A DNA stretch of 64,000 nt from Adineta steineri (taxonomy: Eukaryota > Rotifera > Eurotatoria > Adinetida > Adinetidae). The DNA lies in the NCBI GenBank assembly GCA_905250115.1, contig CAJNOI010000131.1, forward strand, positions 32,089-96,088, read 5' to 3'. Below the pieces are notes generated by a model. The model did not search any database, had not been told where the DNA came from, and saw only the letters and a program-made list of their open reading frames with translations. How positions within the stretch are numbered: the first letter of the stretch is position 1; every line of letters begins with the position of its first letter. The position numbers were made by a program, and so were the translations under genes. Below, piece after piece: positions 12,442 to 23,317 of this stretch.

Positions 12442-13998
12442 GTTTTGTCTTATAAAACATAAGAATGAGTAGTTTTTACTCTATTCACTCTTTTTTTCTT
12501 CTTCTAACTATATAATCTTGTTAAATATCATCAATAAGAAGAGTATAAATTTAGACAATAGTGTAGGTGGTATGGATCTACTAGTTATATTTTAGTTTGA
12601 TATATATACGAACAGAAATGAAATAATGATCTTTATTTCATCAACGATGATCGATATGACTTTTTTTTATTGAAAAGTAATCATTCAATGTTCATATTTG
12701 TATAAGTCAATTTAAAAAGAAAAAGATTTTTACTAAATAACATTTAGATTTATAAAAATAATCTTATATGTTACTTTGTACAAATAGTAATCATTGTCGT
12801 ATTTTCTCAACAGTTACCTGACATATACACTGATCAAAATATATGTCTTATTGTATTTTTCTTTCGTCCTTCTTGTATCTTTTGAAAATTAAACTTACTT
12901 ACTTCTTTATTTTTTATTGATGAAATATTATTGGAAAATCGATTAAAGTATTGTAAAGAAATAAGAAATTTGAATCATCACGCTATCGATATATAATCGA
13001 TACTTATTCGGACAGACGAAAGGAACGAGAGAAATATGTACGTGATGTTCTTTACTATTATACATATATTACGTTAATATCGCTGACATAACATTTTATA
13101 AAAGTGATAAAAGCATCTTACACATTCGAATTATTGAAAATTTTAGTATTAATAAATACGACTGCTGATATAGATCCATATCACTAATCATAAGATAAAT
13201 TATTCATGCACTCGATTAACTCTTCATTTAATTTATCATATCAATCTGTATACTTAATATTTGAATAAAGCAATCCTTTCTTTTCTTTCTCATTTGTTCA
13301 GTACATTTTCTTGTCTTTTCTTACTATCATCGTCATCTCATCAAACGTTCAACGTTCGTTTACATTTATCAAAAAGCATCAGCTCGTTTTTTTTTGCTTC
13401 GCACTCTTTTTTTCTTCTTGACATACATACATATATATATATATAATCAACCAATCATACCTAGTTGTCATCCGTTTTTTTTCTCCTTTACATTGACAGT
13501 TTAATACTATTATAATTATTTGTAACTATACTAACCTTCATTTTTCATCATATAATCGTTGAGAATTTGAAATAATATTTAAATTCTATATAATACAATT
13601 ATTATCCTTTCTTTTTTTTTTGTAAGTCTTTATTTAATCGCAAAAAAGAAAACGTTTTGTCTCATATAGAACAAAAAACTCGAAACTAATAAACATAAAA
13701 TACAAGAGAAAGAAGATCTATGTCTGCATGTGTGTATTACTATTAATAATTTCTTTATCTATCTGCGCATAATAACTGCACCACCTTTAAGGAGGAAATA
13801 GAAGAATACAAACAAAAGAATAATACACAAATAATAGCAGACATGCAAAAAGAAAAAACAAATGTTTGTTTTTGGTATATAAAAAAAAAGATAATCATAA
13901 TGTATACAAACGGATCGAGAAGTTTATCAACCAGCACCAAGTTATATATATAAACGAAATAAACAAAACGATCATGAAACATCTAAAACAAAAAACAT
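12442..13998. other. Intergenic region, no gene seen
   Basis: AT-rich sequence between the SLC22-like gene start and the end of akirin. It contains short TA runs (about 13430-13444) and homopolymers. It may hold a terminal akirin exon: the last akirin exon ends at a strong GTAAGT, and acceptor-like AG sites lie near 13760-13790 on the minus strand. Confidence 0.4.
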
Positions 13999-14703
13999 TT
14001 AATTGCATATCATTTGAAAAGATAAAAACTTACAGGAAAATTGTAATTCAGAAAATCTTCGTGTAAGTTGATCTTGAGTAAATCGAACAAAACCTTCATA
14101 TTGTTCTAGAAGAAGAAAAAAGGCAGTATAGGTTGATCTGTAACAATAGAAAAAAAAACTTTGATTTTACCACTAAGTTTATTTGATAAAATTCGATCGT
14201 ATTCTTCACGAAGTTTTTCTTCACGTTCTTTCAATAATCTTGCACATATTATATTAACTTGTTTAAGTGTTAAAAGATGTTGTGAATTTGTTGTTGTTGA
14301 GCGACATTCATTAAGATTAGTATTATTATCATCGTCACTTAATTCAGATGATGTTGAAATTTTCATCTGATGACGTCGTTGAAGACGACGAACTTCCTCT
14401 TTTATTCGAGTTAATAAAACATCTAATATATCAATAGAAAAAAAATGAATTAAAATATTATAGATTTTCTTTTCTAATTAATTTACCAGTCGTTAAAATT
14501 GGTTGAACATCAGGAAATACTGTTGATTCTGTTGTTTCATTAGTCATTGTTGTTGTTGGTGATGAAACAACTGTCATTGGAAAACAACGACGTTGTCGTT
14601 TTGATGATGATGGTGATGCTGCTGTTCGAGATTCAAATGGATTATTATTGGAAGAATCTCGATCGTGTTCAAATGAACGTTTTAATGCCATACATGAAGC
14701 CAT
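13999..14703 (-). CDS. akirin: Akirin
   Basis: Small nuclear protein that links transcription factors (such as NF-kB/Relish and Twist in animals) to chromatin remodelling complexes. Exon 1 starts MASCMALKRSFEHD and carries the basic nuclear localisation signal SSSKRQRRC. Exon 2 has DVLLTRIKEEVRRLQRRHQ, then an acidic Ser/Asn-rich linker and LTLKQVNIICARLLKEREEK. Exon 3 gives the conserved EQYEGFVRFTQDQLTRRF block. These are the hallmark akirin segments in order. The extreme C-terminus is unsettled: reading straight on gives FSCKFLSFQMICN and a stop at 13999, but the sequence right after FSC is a good splice donor (GTAAGT), and akirins usually end with a short S-Y-x-S-like tail, so a further tiny exon is likely. 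Confidence 0.88.
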
Positions 14704-15790
14704 TTATTACGAGACAATGAGAAATAAATAATCTTTAAAAAAAAACAATAACCTAATGGATTGATTCTAACTGGAGCAATCTCGAACGAGAGAGAAGTGA
14801 ACTGTAAGAAGAAAAAAAAAGTCGTTGTGAAAGGGGCTTCGATTTGAATCTTTTATCGGTTTATATCTTTAACCAATGAAAGAAAAACATACGATAGATG
14901 GCGCTACAATACAACAATCTATTTAATAAAATGAGAAAAATGATTTTGAATTTTGTTTACTGTTACGATTAATTGGTAAAAAATCATATATATTTTTGAA
15001 TCACACAATAAAATGCTAGAAAAAAATAGCGCTATTATGCATGAGCTTATAAAAAGTTGATGACATTTTAATATGCGAAGGACTTGCAAGCGCACAATCA
15101 GGGACAGAAGTTTAAGCGAATTTGTTTTCTTTTGAGTTGTATAGACACAGTTACCTTTTTTTTATTTTTCCTTCACATTATAAGGTATTGATCTGGTCTA
15201 AATGTTGCTATATATATATGTATGTCATCATGTAGTAGACCTCTTATAGTATCTGTACCATTTAATGTGAAAGAAAACCTAACATGTATAAGAAAAAATT
15301 AAACAATATCAAATCGTATACAAAAACAATTTCTAGTTTGCTTTCTCATAAGAGTTTTATGTCATTTTTCTAAAAAAACAACATGCTGTCTGTAATTGCG
15401 ATCTTGATTTATCTATTTTTAGAAGTGCGTTTGAAACCTCAATTGCACGCTATTTTTTCCGGAGAAGAATGGAAACAATCCATGTTATTTTGAATTTTGG
15501 TAAAAACAATCATCTTCTTTTCTCCATCTCATAGTGAGAGTTGCAGCTTTCTATGGCATTTTATTCACAGATTATTTGAAAAACATCAATACGCTTTATC
15601 TTTGAAATTAATATTAGAAAAGATAAATTCTTTGCTTCTATATACAATGAAATATTTTCGAAATAGAATAATTTCTCAGACTCCATCTATTACAGTAAAA
15701 GCTAGTTTGAAACTTGTGTATTATAAATAAATTTACAGAAACTAAATTTTGCGAAAGGGTAGGTATTCTTGAGAACACCGTAGGTGTGTG
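14704..15790. other. Intergenic region upstream of akirin
   Basis: Probable akirin promoter next to the ATG, then AT-rich sequence without recognisable coding potential. The right end becomes GT-rich (15783-15810) and merges with the telomere-like array. Confidence 0.4.
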
Positions 15791-16034
15791 TGTGGGTTGG
15801 GGGGGGTGGGAAGTGGATGTAGTTGAAGAAATACACACGCACATACACATTCACACCCACACCCACACCCACACCCACACCCGCACCCACACCCACACCC
15901 ACACCCACACCCACACCCACACCCACACCCNNNNNNNNNNCCCACACCCACACCCACACCCACACCCACACCCACACCCACACCCACCCACACATACACC
16001 CACACCCACACCCACACCCACACCCACACCCACA
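15783..16034. repeat. Interstitial telomere-like array, CCCACA/TGTGGG, with 10-N gap
   Basis: From about 15852 to 16034 the plus strand is nearly pure CACCCA hexamers with a few variants (CGC, CATACA). It is interrupted by ten Ns at 15931-15940, which mark an assembly gap of unknown true size. On the minus strand the unit reads TGTGGG, which from memory is the telomeric repeat described in bdelloid rotifers. Just upstream, 15783-15812 is G-rich on the plus strand (GTGTGTGTGGGTTGGGGGG), so the locus has a G-rich block followed by a C-rich block and can fold back. The Thr-His, Pro-Thr, Val-Gly and Val-Trp open frames across it are artefacts of the repeat. Confidence 0.9.
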
Positions 16035-16309
16035 AGATAAAAAGAAGAAATAAGAAAAAATGAATTCATCTTTTACTAAAACAATAGATCATTTTCGCAT
16101 AGTTGGAATTTAATCAATCAAAATTTTTATCCATTTTGAAAACAGAAATTACAACTAGAAAATAGACGGTCTAACGTAAACTGTAGAGCTTTTCACGCTG
16201 CATCTTTTGGTAACAAACAATTGATTTATTCAAATGGATAATAGAAGAGAAATATCAGAAATACGAAGAGTCTAATTTATTCTGGGACATCTGTTATGTT
16301 ATAATTTAC

Positions 16310-16352
16310 AAGATGGGTGTGAGTGTCTATCATCTTATAATCCACCCACCTT
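16310..16352. repeat. Short GT/AC fold-back element
   Basis: A GGGTGTGAGTGTCTAT block is followed, after about 10 AT-rich bases, by CCACCCACC. It has the same arrangement and wording as the larger copies near 22.6, 23.2, 23.8 and 44.8 kb. Confidence 0.5.
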
Positions 16353-18282
16353 CAAGTATGAAATGCATCGTAAAAAATCATATAGATTTTCAAAGGAATG
16401 GAATAGATCATAAATAACAGAAGAAATCTTGTTGTTCATAAAATCTATTATTGAATAGAAAGAATCTTTTTATTAAGTTTGATTGTTATCTTAATAACTT
16501 CTAAAATGTAGTCTGTTGAGATAATTACATCATATAATTAAGTACGTATCTAAAAAACAGATTCTTTTTTTTCTCAATGAAAATGTTAAAAATTGATTTC
16601 ATTTTGAAAAGTAACTTTCAACTTACAATTGCGATTAAATTATTGTTTAATGCGATAGAGTCTGAAGGTATTAACTATGGAGCCATGATTAGATTTTGTA
16701 AATAATCAATAATGAGAAGACATGTCGTCATATTCACTTTTTTTAGCATGTAATTTAGCTCAATCTTTCAAGAAAAAATATTTATGTTATTCATCTATGT
16801 ATGTAGCTTCATATATATAAATGTAAAATACAAATGACTTTGATCACTCTCAATTCTGTTCCAAGAAACAGAAGATAAAGTTTATCAATTATAATAAATA
16901 TATTAGTAATTACTTTTGAATTTCACTGTTTATGTTAAATCAAATAAAAGTAGAAATAATGTATTAGATGATTTTTTCTTAATCATTCAGGCCATAAAAG
17001 AAAATAGTTAGCTCGATGAACTCGACTAATTGTATAAACTTTCTTAGAATCGCATGAATAATCATTGAAACTACAATTCAATTAGTTAATTCAATACTCC
17101 TCCTCACGGCTATAGTCTAAACAGCAAAGTTTAGTGTCTTAAATTGCTTTAGATCATCTAGAACAAGACTAATCTTCTCTTGATTTCGATTATTTCTTCA
17201 AGGTAATATTAATCGAGCTTATCTCCATTTAATATAAAATAAACAAGATTACTTTGTTTTTTTTTGTTTACTCCTTCACTATTCAGCTGCCCATTAGCTT
17301 TTCAAAACAAAATCTTGCAACTGTTCATCAAATGAATGAATTATAATAAATTAAAAATGCATACTATTTATTGGTTCAATCGATTCAGATGACCTTCTAT
17401 AAATGAAGTAAAGTAAAAACCTGAAAAAAGCACAATAATGCAAAATACATAAAACTTGAGTGTCATCTATTAAATTGTTCATTACCGTATAGTTATATAT
17501 CTTAGTTTTTTCTCATAAACGACCGTTGACTATTGTTCATATTCGATCTCGGAATATAGAAGTAGAGAATAACACTTAGTCATTTTCATTAAATATTAAT
17601 ATCTAGAATCTTCTTTGTTGTCAAGATTAGTTGCTTTTTCGCATACATTCAATTTAATTGATCTATTTCGGTATCTTATAGTATCCTCTCCGAAACAGTT
17701 AAGTGCGATGATCATTAAAAAAATGAGAAATCATTGTAAGATATTTCTTCAAACAATTTCTCTCTTACTCTGAATCCGAGATCAGAAGACTTTAATTAAC
17801 TTTTCTACATTATAAACTAAATTATAATTCATCATATCTTTAATGTATCTAAATTGATCAACACAGTATAAACAAATGATTGTTCTTTTCATTTCTTTCT
17901 TATTAATGATGAATACTCATTAATTAATTCAACTAGATCATGTTTTGATAACATATTGGTATATATATCGCAGTTTTCTCACTTTTTCTTCATCCTACGA
18001 GGCCTTGTTCAACACTATTATAATTTAGTTCCATTTAAGTTATTCTTCTTTTATTACAGGGAACACTCTCGTAAAGAATTAGAAATGTAAATACATGCCT
18101 GAGAAGATCATTTATATACATACATACATACGTATGTGTATTACCTTATCAGTCGGCTTTGCCCATTGCGTTTTTATTATTTACAGAGTTGTTCTCTGAA
18201 CGCGCGCGTGAGAAACTACAAATTAGAATTAATTCAAAAATAATTGAACAAAACTTTTTTTTATTTATTTATTACTTATTCT
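16353..18282. other. Intergenic region, no gene seen
   Basis: AT-rich sequence between the telomere-like array and the 3' end of the ART-TPR gene. Frames are short and I recognise no family. A CATACATACATACGTATG imperfect palindrome lies near 18118-18140. Confidence 0.45.
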
Positions 18283-20625
18283 TTATAAATTCTTTTTTAC
18301 AAATTCAATACTCTCTTTCGTAATTTTTATATGAGGATGAGTTGGAGGTAATGTACGCTGGTTTATGTCCTGAGCACGTTCATAATATGACAGTGCTTTC
18401 GAATAGTCTTTCATATTTTGATATATACTACCAATGTTGTTGTATGAAGCAGCTATTGAAGGATGATTTGAAGGAAGAGTTTTTTGTTGAATTTCAAGTG
18501 CTTTTTCATAAAATGAAGGTGCTTTCGAGTACTCTCCCATTTTGTAATACACACTACCAATGTTGTTGTATGAAGTAGCCAATGAAGGATGATTTGAAGG
18601 AAGAGTTTTTTGTCGAATTTCAAGGGCTTTTTCGTGAGATGAAAGTGCTTTCGAGTACTCTCCCATGTTGGTATAAACCAAGCCGATGTTGTTGTATGAA
18701 GTAGCCAAATTAGGATGATTCGAAGGAAGAATTTTCTGTCGAATTTCAAGTGCTTTTTCGTAAAATGAAAGTGCTTTTGAGTACTCTCCCATATTGTAAT
18801 ACACCAAACCAATGTTATTGTATGACTGCGCGAAATCAGGATGATCTGATGCAAGAGTATTTTGTCGAATTTTAAGTGCTTTTGCATAAAATGAAAGTGC
18901 TTTCGAGTACTCTCCCATGTTGTCATACACCTTACCGATGTTGTTATATGAAGTAGCCAATGAAGGATGATTTGAAGGAAGAGTTTTTTGTTCAATTTCA
19001 AGTCCTTGTTCGTAATACCAAATAGCCTTTTCATAATCACCTTGATTCCAATGAACAGCTCCAAGCTGATTATAACAACTCGCTTTTTCATTCTCATCAG
19101 TTGTCTGTTCGAATAATACATTATAAAGTTCTTCAGCTTTATTAAATTGACCAATTGCAAGCAATAATTTACCCAATCTTTGCCATCCAGTACTGCCATC
19201 CGCTTCTTCTCGTATCCGATCAGTAAGTGATCGTAGTTGTTGATCATCATCTGATGTTAATTCTAATTCTACTTGATAAAGTTGATTCTTATTATCCATT
19301 TGTTTGATTGCGCTCACCCGAAACACGGTGTGCATTGAGAAGAGAATTTCTTCTTCTTCCTTAAAATAACTCTCTGCTTTAATCAATGCAAATGGTGTTG
19401 ATTTCAAACAAGGATCAATGGACATTATAAAGAGAATGCCTACCTTATTCGGTTTTGTTGAAGCAACTAGAGCATAACTGTGGGCCATTTTTTCCTTTGT
19501 GCTGGTGGACAGGAATTTGTTAAAGGACATAAGTCCACCATTTGCTTTCTGAAGTTTTTCAAAGTCTGACTTCATAAGACCTTGTCCTCGATAAACTAAA
19601 AAAGGCTTTCGTTCATAACCATTGACCTGTTGTTCATGCAGTTGTTGAATTTGTTGATGTACATCACGTAAGAAGAAGCCCATGTTAATGATTATATTGG
19701 CATCCATAGTTCGAAGTGCTTGATTAAGCATTTTGTAGGTAAAACACTCACGTGTATACCACCATATTGCTTTTTCTGGATCATAGTCACGTTCAAATTC
19801 ATTAATCACTTTTAATTCGCTTGGATTGCCAGTAAAAACTTCGCGGCAACCTGTTGCTAAGTCATGGATTGCCTTGTGATCATATTCGATATCAAGGAGG
19901 ATCTCCTTGAATAGTTGGGTATACATAAAAGTTGGCTCCAACTGATTTAAATTATCAGGTGAAGCCATGTCATTTATCGTAAGAAAACTTACGGCAATGG
20001 TGTCCTGGTCACATTGTTTAACTGCCAATTGTAATGCTTGACAAATTTCTTTGATGTTTGCATGGACACCTTTAATTTTTTTCCAGTTTTGAGTCCATTC
20101 CTCATGTCCGGATTTGTTGTCACAGAAGATGTAAATGGCATCTAGCTGTGGTATGTCATGAATTTCAGGAACCAAATTTTGACCTAATGAGCCAGATATT
20201 ATCACAAAGGCTTGTTCTTTATCAACCTTGTTGAGTGTTTGGATGCACTGATCCGGTTCAGTGCATAACTTGACATCGTTGACTACATTCTTCAATTGAG
20301 TCAGCGTATCCTGGCAGTCCTTGTCTGCTTGGTCGATGCTGTCATCTACCCAGATGAGAAGGTAGTTTTGTGCAATACGTTGTCGGGGTTGAGAAATATT
20401 TGATGATGCTGTTGATTTAAGTGATGCAGCAGCAGCATTTTGAGTTGGTTTTGATTCGCTCAGTGTGATCTTGTTCGATGATGCAGCGACATTTTGATTC
20501 GATTTTGATCCGCTCATTTTGATCTTGTTGGATGATACAGCAGCATTTTGAGTTAGCTTTGATCCGCTCACTTTGATCGTGTTGGATGATGCAGCAGCTT
20601 TTTGAGTTAATTTTGATCCTCTCAT
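18283..20625 (-). CDS. ADP-ribosyltransferase with TPR repeats, intronless
   Basis: A single 780-residue open frame. Residues 1-72 are four degenerate copies of a 17-19-residue unit around SGSKLTQNAAVSSNKIK. Residues about 84-215 look like an alpha/beta domain (NYLLIWVDDSIDQ, then strands AFVIISGSLG and AIYIFCDN), possibly receiver- or TIR-like. Residues about 235-455 are an arginine-type ADP-ribosyltransferase: Arg346 in FLVYRGQGL, the STS motif in FLSTSTKE (373-375) and the Glu-rich turn FKEEEEILF (421-429) supply the R-S-E triad. From about 478 to the end there are six or seven TPRs with near-identical 42-residue units (SYNNIGxVYxNMGEYSKALSFY). It should mono-ADP-ribosylate proteins chosen by the TPRs; the target is unknown. 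Lack of introns and its place beside telomere-like DNA set it apart from its neighbours. Confidence 0.9.
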   Translation of the reverse strand: MRGSKLTQKAAASSNTIKVSGSKLTQNAAVSSNKIKMSGSKSNQNVAASSNKITLSESKPTQNAAAASLKSTASSNISQPRQRIAQNYLLIWVDDSIDQADKDCQDTLTQLKNVVNDVKLCTEPDQCIQTLNKVDKEQAFVIISGSLGQNLVPEIHDIPQLDAIYIFCDNKSGHEEWTQNWKKIKGVHANIKEICQALQLAVKQCDQDTIAVSFLTINDMASPDNLNQLEPTFMYTQLFKEILLDIEYDHKAIHDLATGCREVFTGNPSELKVINEFERDYDPEKAIWWYTRECFTYKMLNQALRTMDANIIINMGFFLRDVHQQIQQLHEQQVNGYERKPFLVYRGQGLMKSDFEKLQKANGGLMSFNKFLSTSTKEKMAHSYALVASTKPNKVGILFIMSIDPCLKSTPFALIKAESYFKEEEEILFSMHTVFRVSAIKQMDNKNQLYQVELELTSDDDQQLRSLTDRIREEADGSTGWQRLGKLLLAIGQFNKAEELYNVLFEQTTDENEKASCYNQLGAVHWNQGDYEKAIWYYEQGLEIEQKTLPSNHPSLATSYNNIGKVYDNMGEYSKALSFYAKALKIRQNTLASDHPDFAQSYNNIGLVYYNMGEYSKALSFYEKALEIRQKILPSNHPNLATSYNNIGLVYTNMGEYSKALSSHEKALEIRQKTLPSNHPSLATSYNNIGSVYYKMGEYSKAPSFYEKALEIQQKTLPSNHPSIAASYNNIGSIYQNMKDYSKALSYYERAQDINQRTLPPTHPHIKITKESIEFVKKNL
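18440..19060 (-). repeat. Tandem 126-bp repeats encoding TPR units
   Basis: Five to six copies of a 126-bp unit within the ART-TPR gene, recognisable on the plus strand by the recurring phrases GAGTACTCTCCCAT and GTTGTTGTATGA. The high DNA identity between copies points to recent duplication or gene conversion. Confidence 0.85.
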
Positions 20626-20684
20626 TTTGATCTTGTGGTAATTTGTTGTTGAAGGTAAACTTGTCAGTAGACTTTGCTGTTTGA

Positions 20685-20720
20685 ATGAAAAGAAAGATCA
20701 CCGTTCGTCTTTATATAAGC
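20685..20720 (-). promoter_or_regulatory. Probable TATA-box promoter of the ART-TPR gene
   Basis: On the minus strand GCTTATATAAAGACG places a consensus TATATAAA about 85-90 bases upstream of the ATG at 20625. Transcription would start about 30 bases further on, giving a leader of about 60 bases. No intron is needed between the promoter and the ATG. Confidence 0.5.
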
Positions 20721-22592
20721 AGTGACTTATTTTTTTCCGATTTCTCGGCGACTTAGAATCTTTGCGTGTTTTTGTTGTCGTTCAAGGACAAACTCTACTT
20801 AGTTACGTTTGAGAATAATGTTGTGCAAAGCAAAAAACAGATCAAAACAAACAAATTTGTTGGTAATGTTATTGAAAGAACGAACAAAACAGAAGCAAAC
20901 AATTTAATCCATTTTATTGTTATTCTTTCCAACTTATTCTTGCTTCTGTCTACGTCATTATTGCAGCTTGCTGATGTGTAGGCAACATTTTTTTCATCAA
21001 ATACAGGTAGAAAGAGAAATGCAATTCTTTCACCAAATTTGTTTTTCTTTTACACTCTTCGTCAAACATCATATTAATGTTTGATGAATGTATGAAACTT
21101 ATTATGACGAAACTAAGGACAAAAGCTTTGTGAAATTTTGTGCACCGAACATGCTTTTAATGTTATGCCAAAAAGACAACAGAAATACTGTAGGTTCAAT
21201 ATTGATGAAAGGAAGATCGAACAAAACTTTTCTAACTTATCTAATTATTAGAGATAATGAATTTCATTGTGACAATAGAATATCGCAAGAACTTTTTTGA
21301 TTTCTGTTGAAAAAAGGAGTGTTTGATTGAAAATAGCTTTCAAAAAGCACAAAAATATTAATAAATTTCTTCATAATTTGAATATAAAATACTGTTGTTG
21401 AAAAAACAGAAATAATTTTGTGTTCATAACGGTGCAAATGACTATTTCAATTGTTGATAGTAATTTGAAAACAATGAACATTTTAAAAAAACGAGGGGCT
21501 CAAGAACTATGTATTTTACATGAGAAAAGAGATTTATTAAATACTTTATCAAGTAATATATTATTTCAAGTTAGACAAAGCTTCACTGTGAAGTATTCAG
21601 ATGAAAGTTTGTTTTCGCATTAAAATAAATAATTCATGAAATGATTTCTTTATCAAGTTATGTGTCGTTTATTGTTCTTTATACGCCAGAACAATTATTT
21701 CAAGACGACATGAATAATTTTTTTGTAATAAATAGTGTATATATATGTTGGTAGAAATCATCGAAAATTTCAGAAAAACTATATTAAAAACAGAGTTTAC
21801 ACAAAATTTTTGAATTATTCGTTTTTATCTAATAAATATTGATTTTAGTTGATAAAAAAAGAGGAAGTTGAATAAATACGGCAATAATCTTGCAGCAGTA
21901 TCTACACACGCACCACTAGACTTATGTTCATTATAAGTCATATTGTATGAAAACCTATGAAGAAAAACGCTATTAAAAGAATTTTGAGAGGATCATGTGT
22001 AGTATACAAGTACTCTATATAAGACAAACAATTTTTTTTCGTTTAATCTAAAACCAAAAAGCCATTATTAAGAATAGTCATGTGGCTTCTTTTGATTTCA
22101 AATCGTTCCGCGAAAAGAAGCTCTATTGATAATCTATAGTTAGTCGTTTAAAATGCAAATATAAGGAGAAAGAAAGATTGATAAAAAAAGTACACTGACA
22201 ACGAAACAAACAAACGTTAATGCAGTTTTATTATTCTTTCCATTCTGTTTTCGTTCTTGTATGTATAGTCACTTATCAAAAACAAGCGAGAGTGTAAGTA
22301 AAGAACCGAATTTGAAAAGAAAAGCGAAGCTGCATATTCTTCTTCCTTTCTCGTTCGTCTGTCACTATAGTTTCATTTAATTGATGAGTTAATGTATGAA
22401 AAGCATGGTGAAGAATAGTTAGACGGCTTAAAAAAATTATATCACGAAATATTTCTAATTATCTAAAAATTTTGCCTCTGTAAGTGGTTTATTCTAAAGG
22501 AAGCTGTTGTTTTTTATAATCAAAAATATACATTTACGAAAGACTTCGCTTTCTAACCGTTTCATATATTTAAAAAAAAGTTGTGTTTTTTT
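20721..22592. other. Accessory region with diverged duplicated segments
   Basis: No intact gene was recognised. Segments around 20830-21110 and 22190-22420 share wording in the same order (a poly-purine AACAAAC stretch, a TTTTATTRTTCTTTCCA block, and an ATGAATGTATGAAA-like block), suggesting an old tandem duplication. Short open frames at about 21088-21300 and 21420-21623 (+) have no recognisable family and may be decayed coding sequence. Confidence 0.35.
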
Positions 22593-22680
22593 GAGAGTGT
22601 GGGTGAATGTGAGTGTGGATGAGAGTGAGTGTGAGTATTCTATTTAATTTATCCACTCTCACACCCGCATGCTCTCTAGA
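22593..22680. repeat. GT/AC fold-back element, copy A
   Basis: The GT-rich arm at 22593-22640 (GAGAGTGTGGGTGAATGTGA) is followed by a short AT spacer and an AC-rich arm at 22653-22678 (CCACTCTCACACCCGCATG). It is the left neighbour of the decayed TPR fragment. Confidence 0.6.
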
Positions 22681-22806
22681 CTAAAACCATATGGGACACA
22701 TTTGGTCAACCAATGAATGAGGAATATCACGTTGTATGTAGCCGGTCGTTATTCTAATTGAGATTGTATATGGTTGCGAGCATGTATCATAATTGATGAA
22801 TATTTT

Positions 22807-23179
22807 CTAATCGTGTGTGAATTCTTTTGTTTTTTTGATAAAATGAGATGTAGGTAAAATTGCTTTCAAGAGATCGATCATGTCCTGTATATTCGCCATT
22901 GTTTTCAGACACGGTGAGGATGTTTTCGGTGCTACTTCCATCGCTTTTTCATAATGTTTCGTTGTTACCATAAGATCATGAGTAATAAATAGTAACTCAG
23001 CAATATTTTTGTACGCTACAAAATGTTCGTCAAAGTCTAGTGAGCTTTCAATTAAAAGGTATTCTAAGAATTTGATATAATATTTTACAGATATTTCTCT
23101 GCCATTTATATCATTGTAAGCAACGGACAAAACATTGTATGTTCGCAGTAGATCATGATTGTTTTGCGTTGAACATCTT
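22807..23179 (-). pseudogene. Fragment of a TPR protein
   Basis: An open frame without a convincing start. Read on the minus strand it begins after the GT-rich element with QNNHDLLRTYNVLSVAYND and continues EISVKYYIKFLEYLL, then FVAYKNIAELLFITHDLMV and TKHYEKAMEVA, ending KEFTHD at 22807. The paired A-x-x-x-Y/A-x-x-Y helices are TPR-like and recall the bdelloid TPR proteins, but no ART domain or upstream exon is visible and sequence identity to the nearby ART-TPR gene is low. I read it as the truncated 3' part of a TPR gene. A live short gene with an unseen first exon is possible. Confidence 0.5.
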
Positions 23180-23317
23180 GAGGGTGTGGGTGTCTATATG
23201 AGGGTGTGAGTGTGTAGTTGTGGATGTGAGTCTGGGTCTGGGTGGATGTAGGTGTGGGTGGGTATGAAAATAATATATAGAATCATATTTACTCATACCT
23301 ACACCCACGCCGACTCT
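23180..23317. repeat. GT/AC fold-back element, copy B
   Basis: A long GT-rich arm from GAGGGTGTGGGTGTCTAT through GGTGTGGGTGGGTATGA (about 23180-23266), an AT-rich spacer of about 25 bases, then TCATACCTACACCCACGC (about 23293-23310). The inner ends pair as TGGGTGGGTATGA with TCATACCTACACCCA. Confidence 0.65.

Noticed and set aside
15702-16069. Several open frames encoding His-Thr, Pro-Thr, Val-Gly or Val-Trp dipeptides on both strands
   Set aside because: They are translations of the CCCACA hexamer and run through the N gap; no real protein.
18453-19250. 265-codon minus-strand frame inside the ART-TPR gene
   Set aside because: Shifted-frame shadow of the TPR repeats; repeats in DNA keep any frame open.
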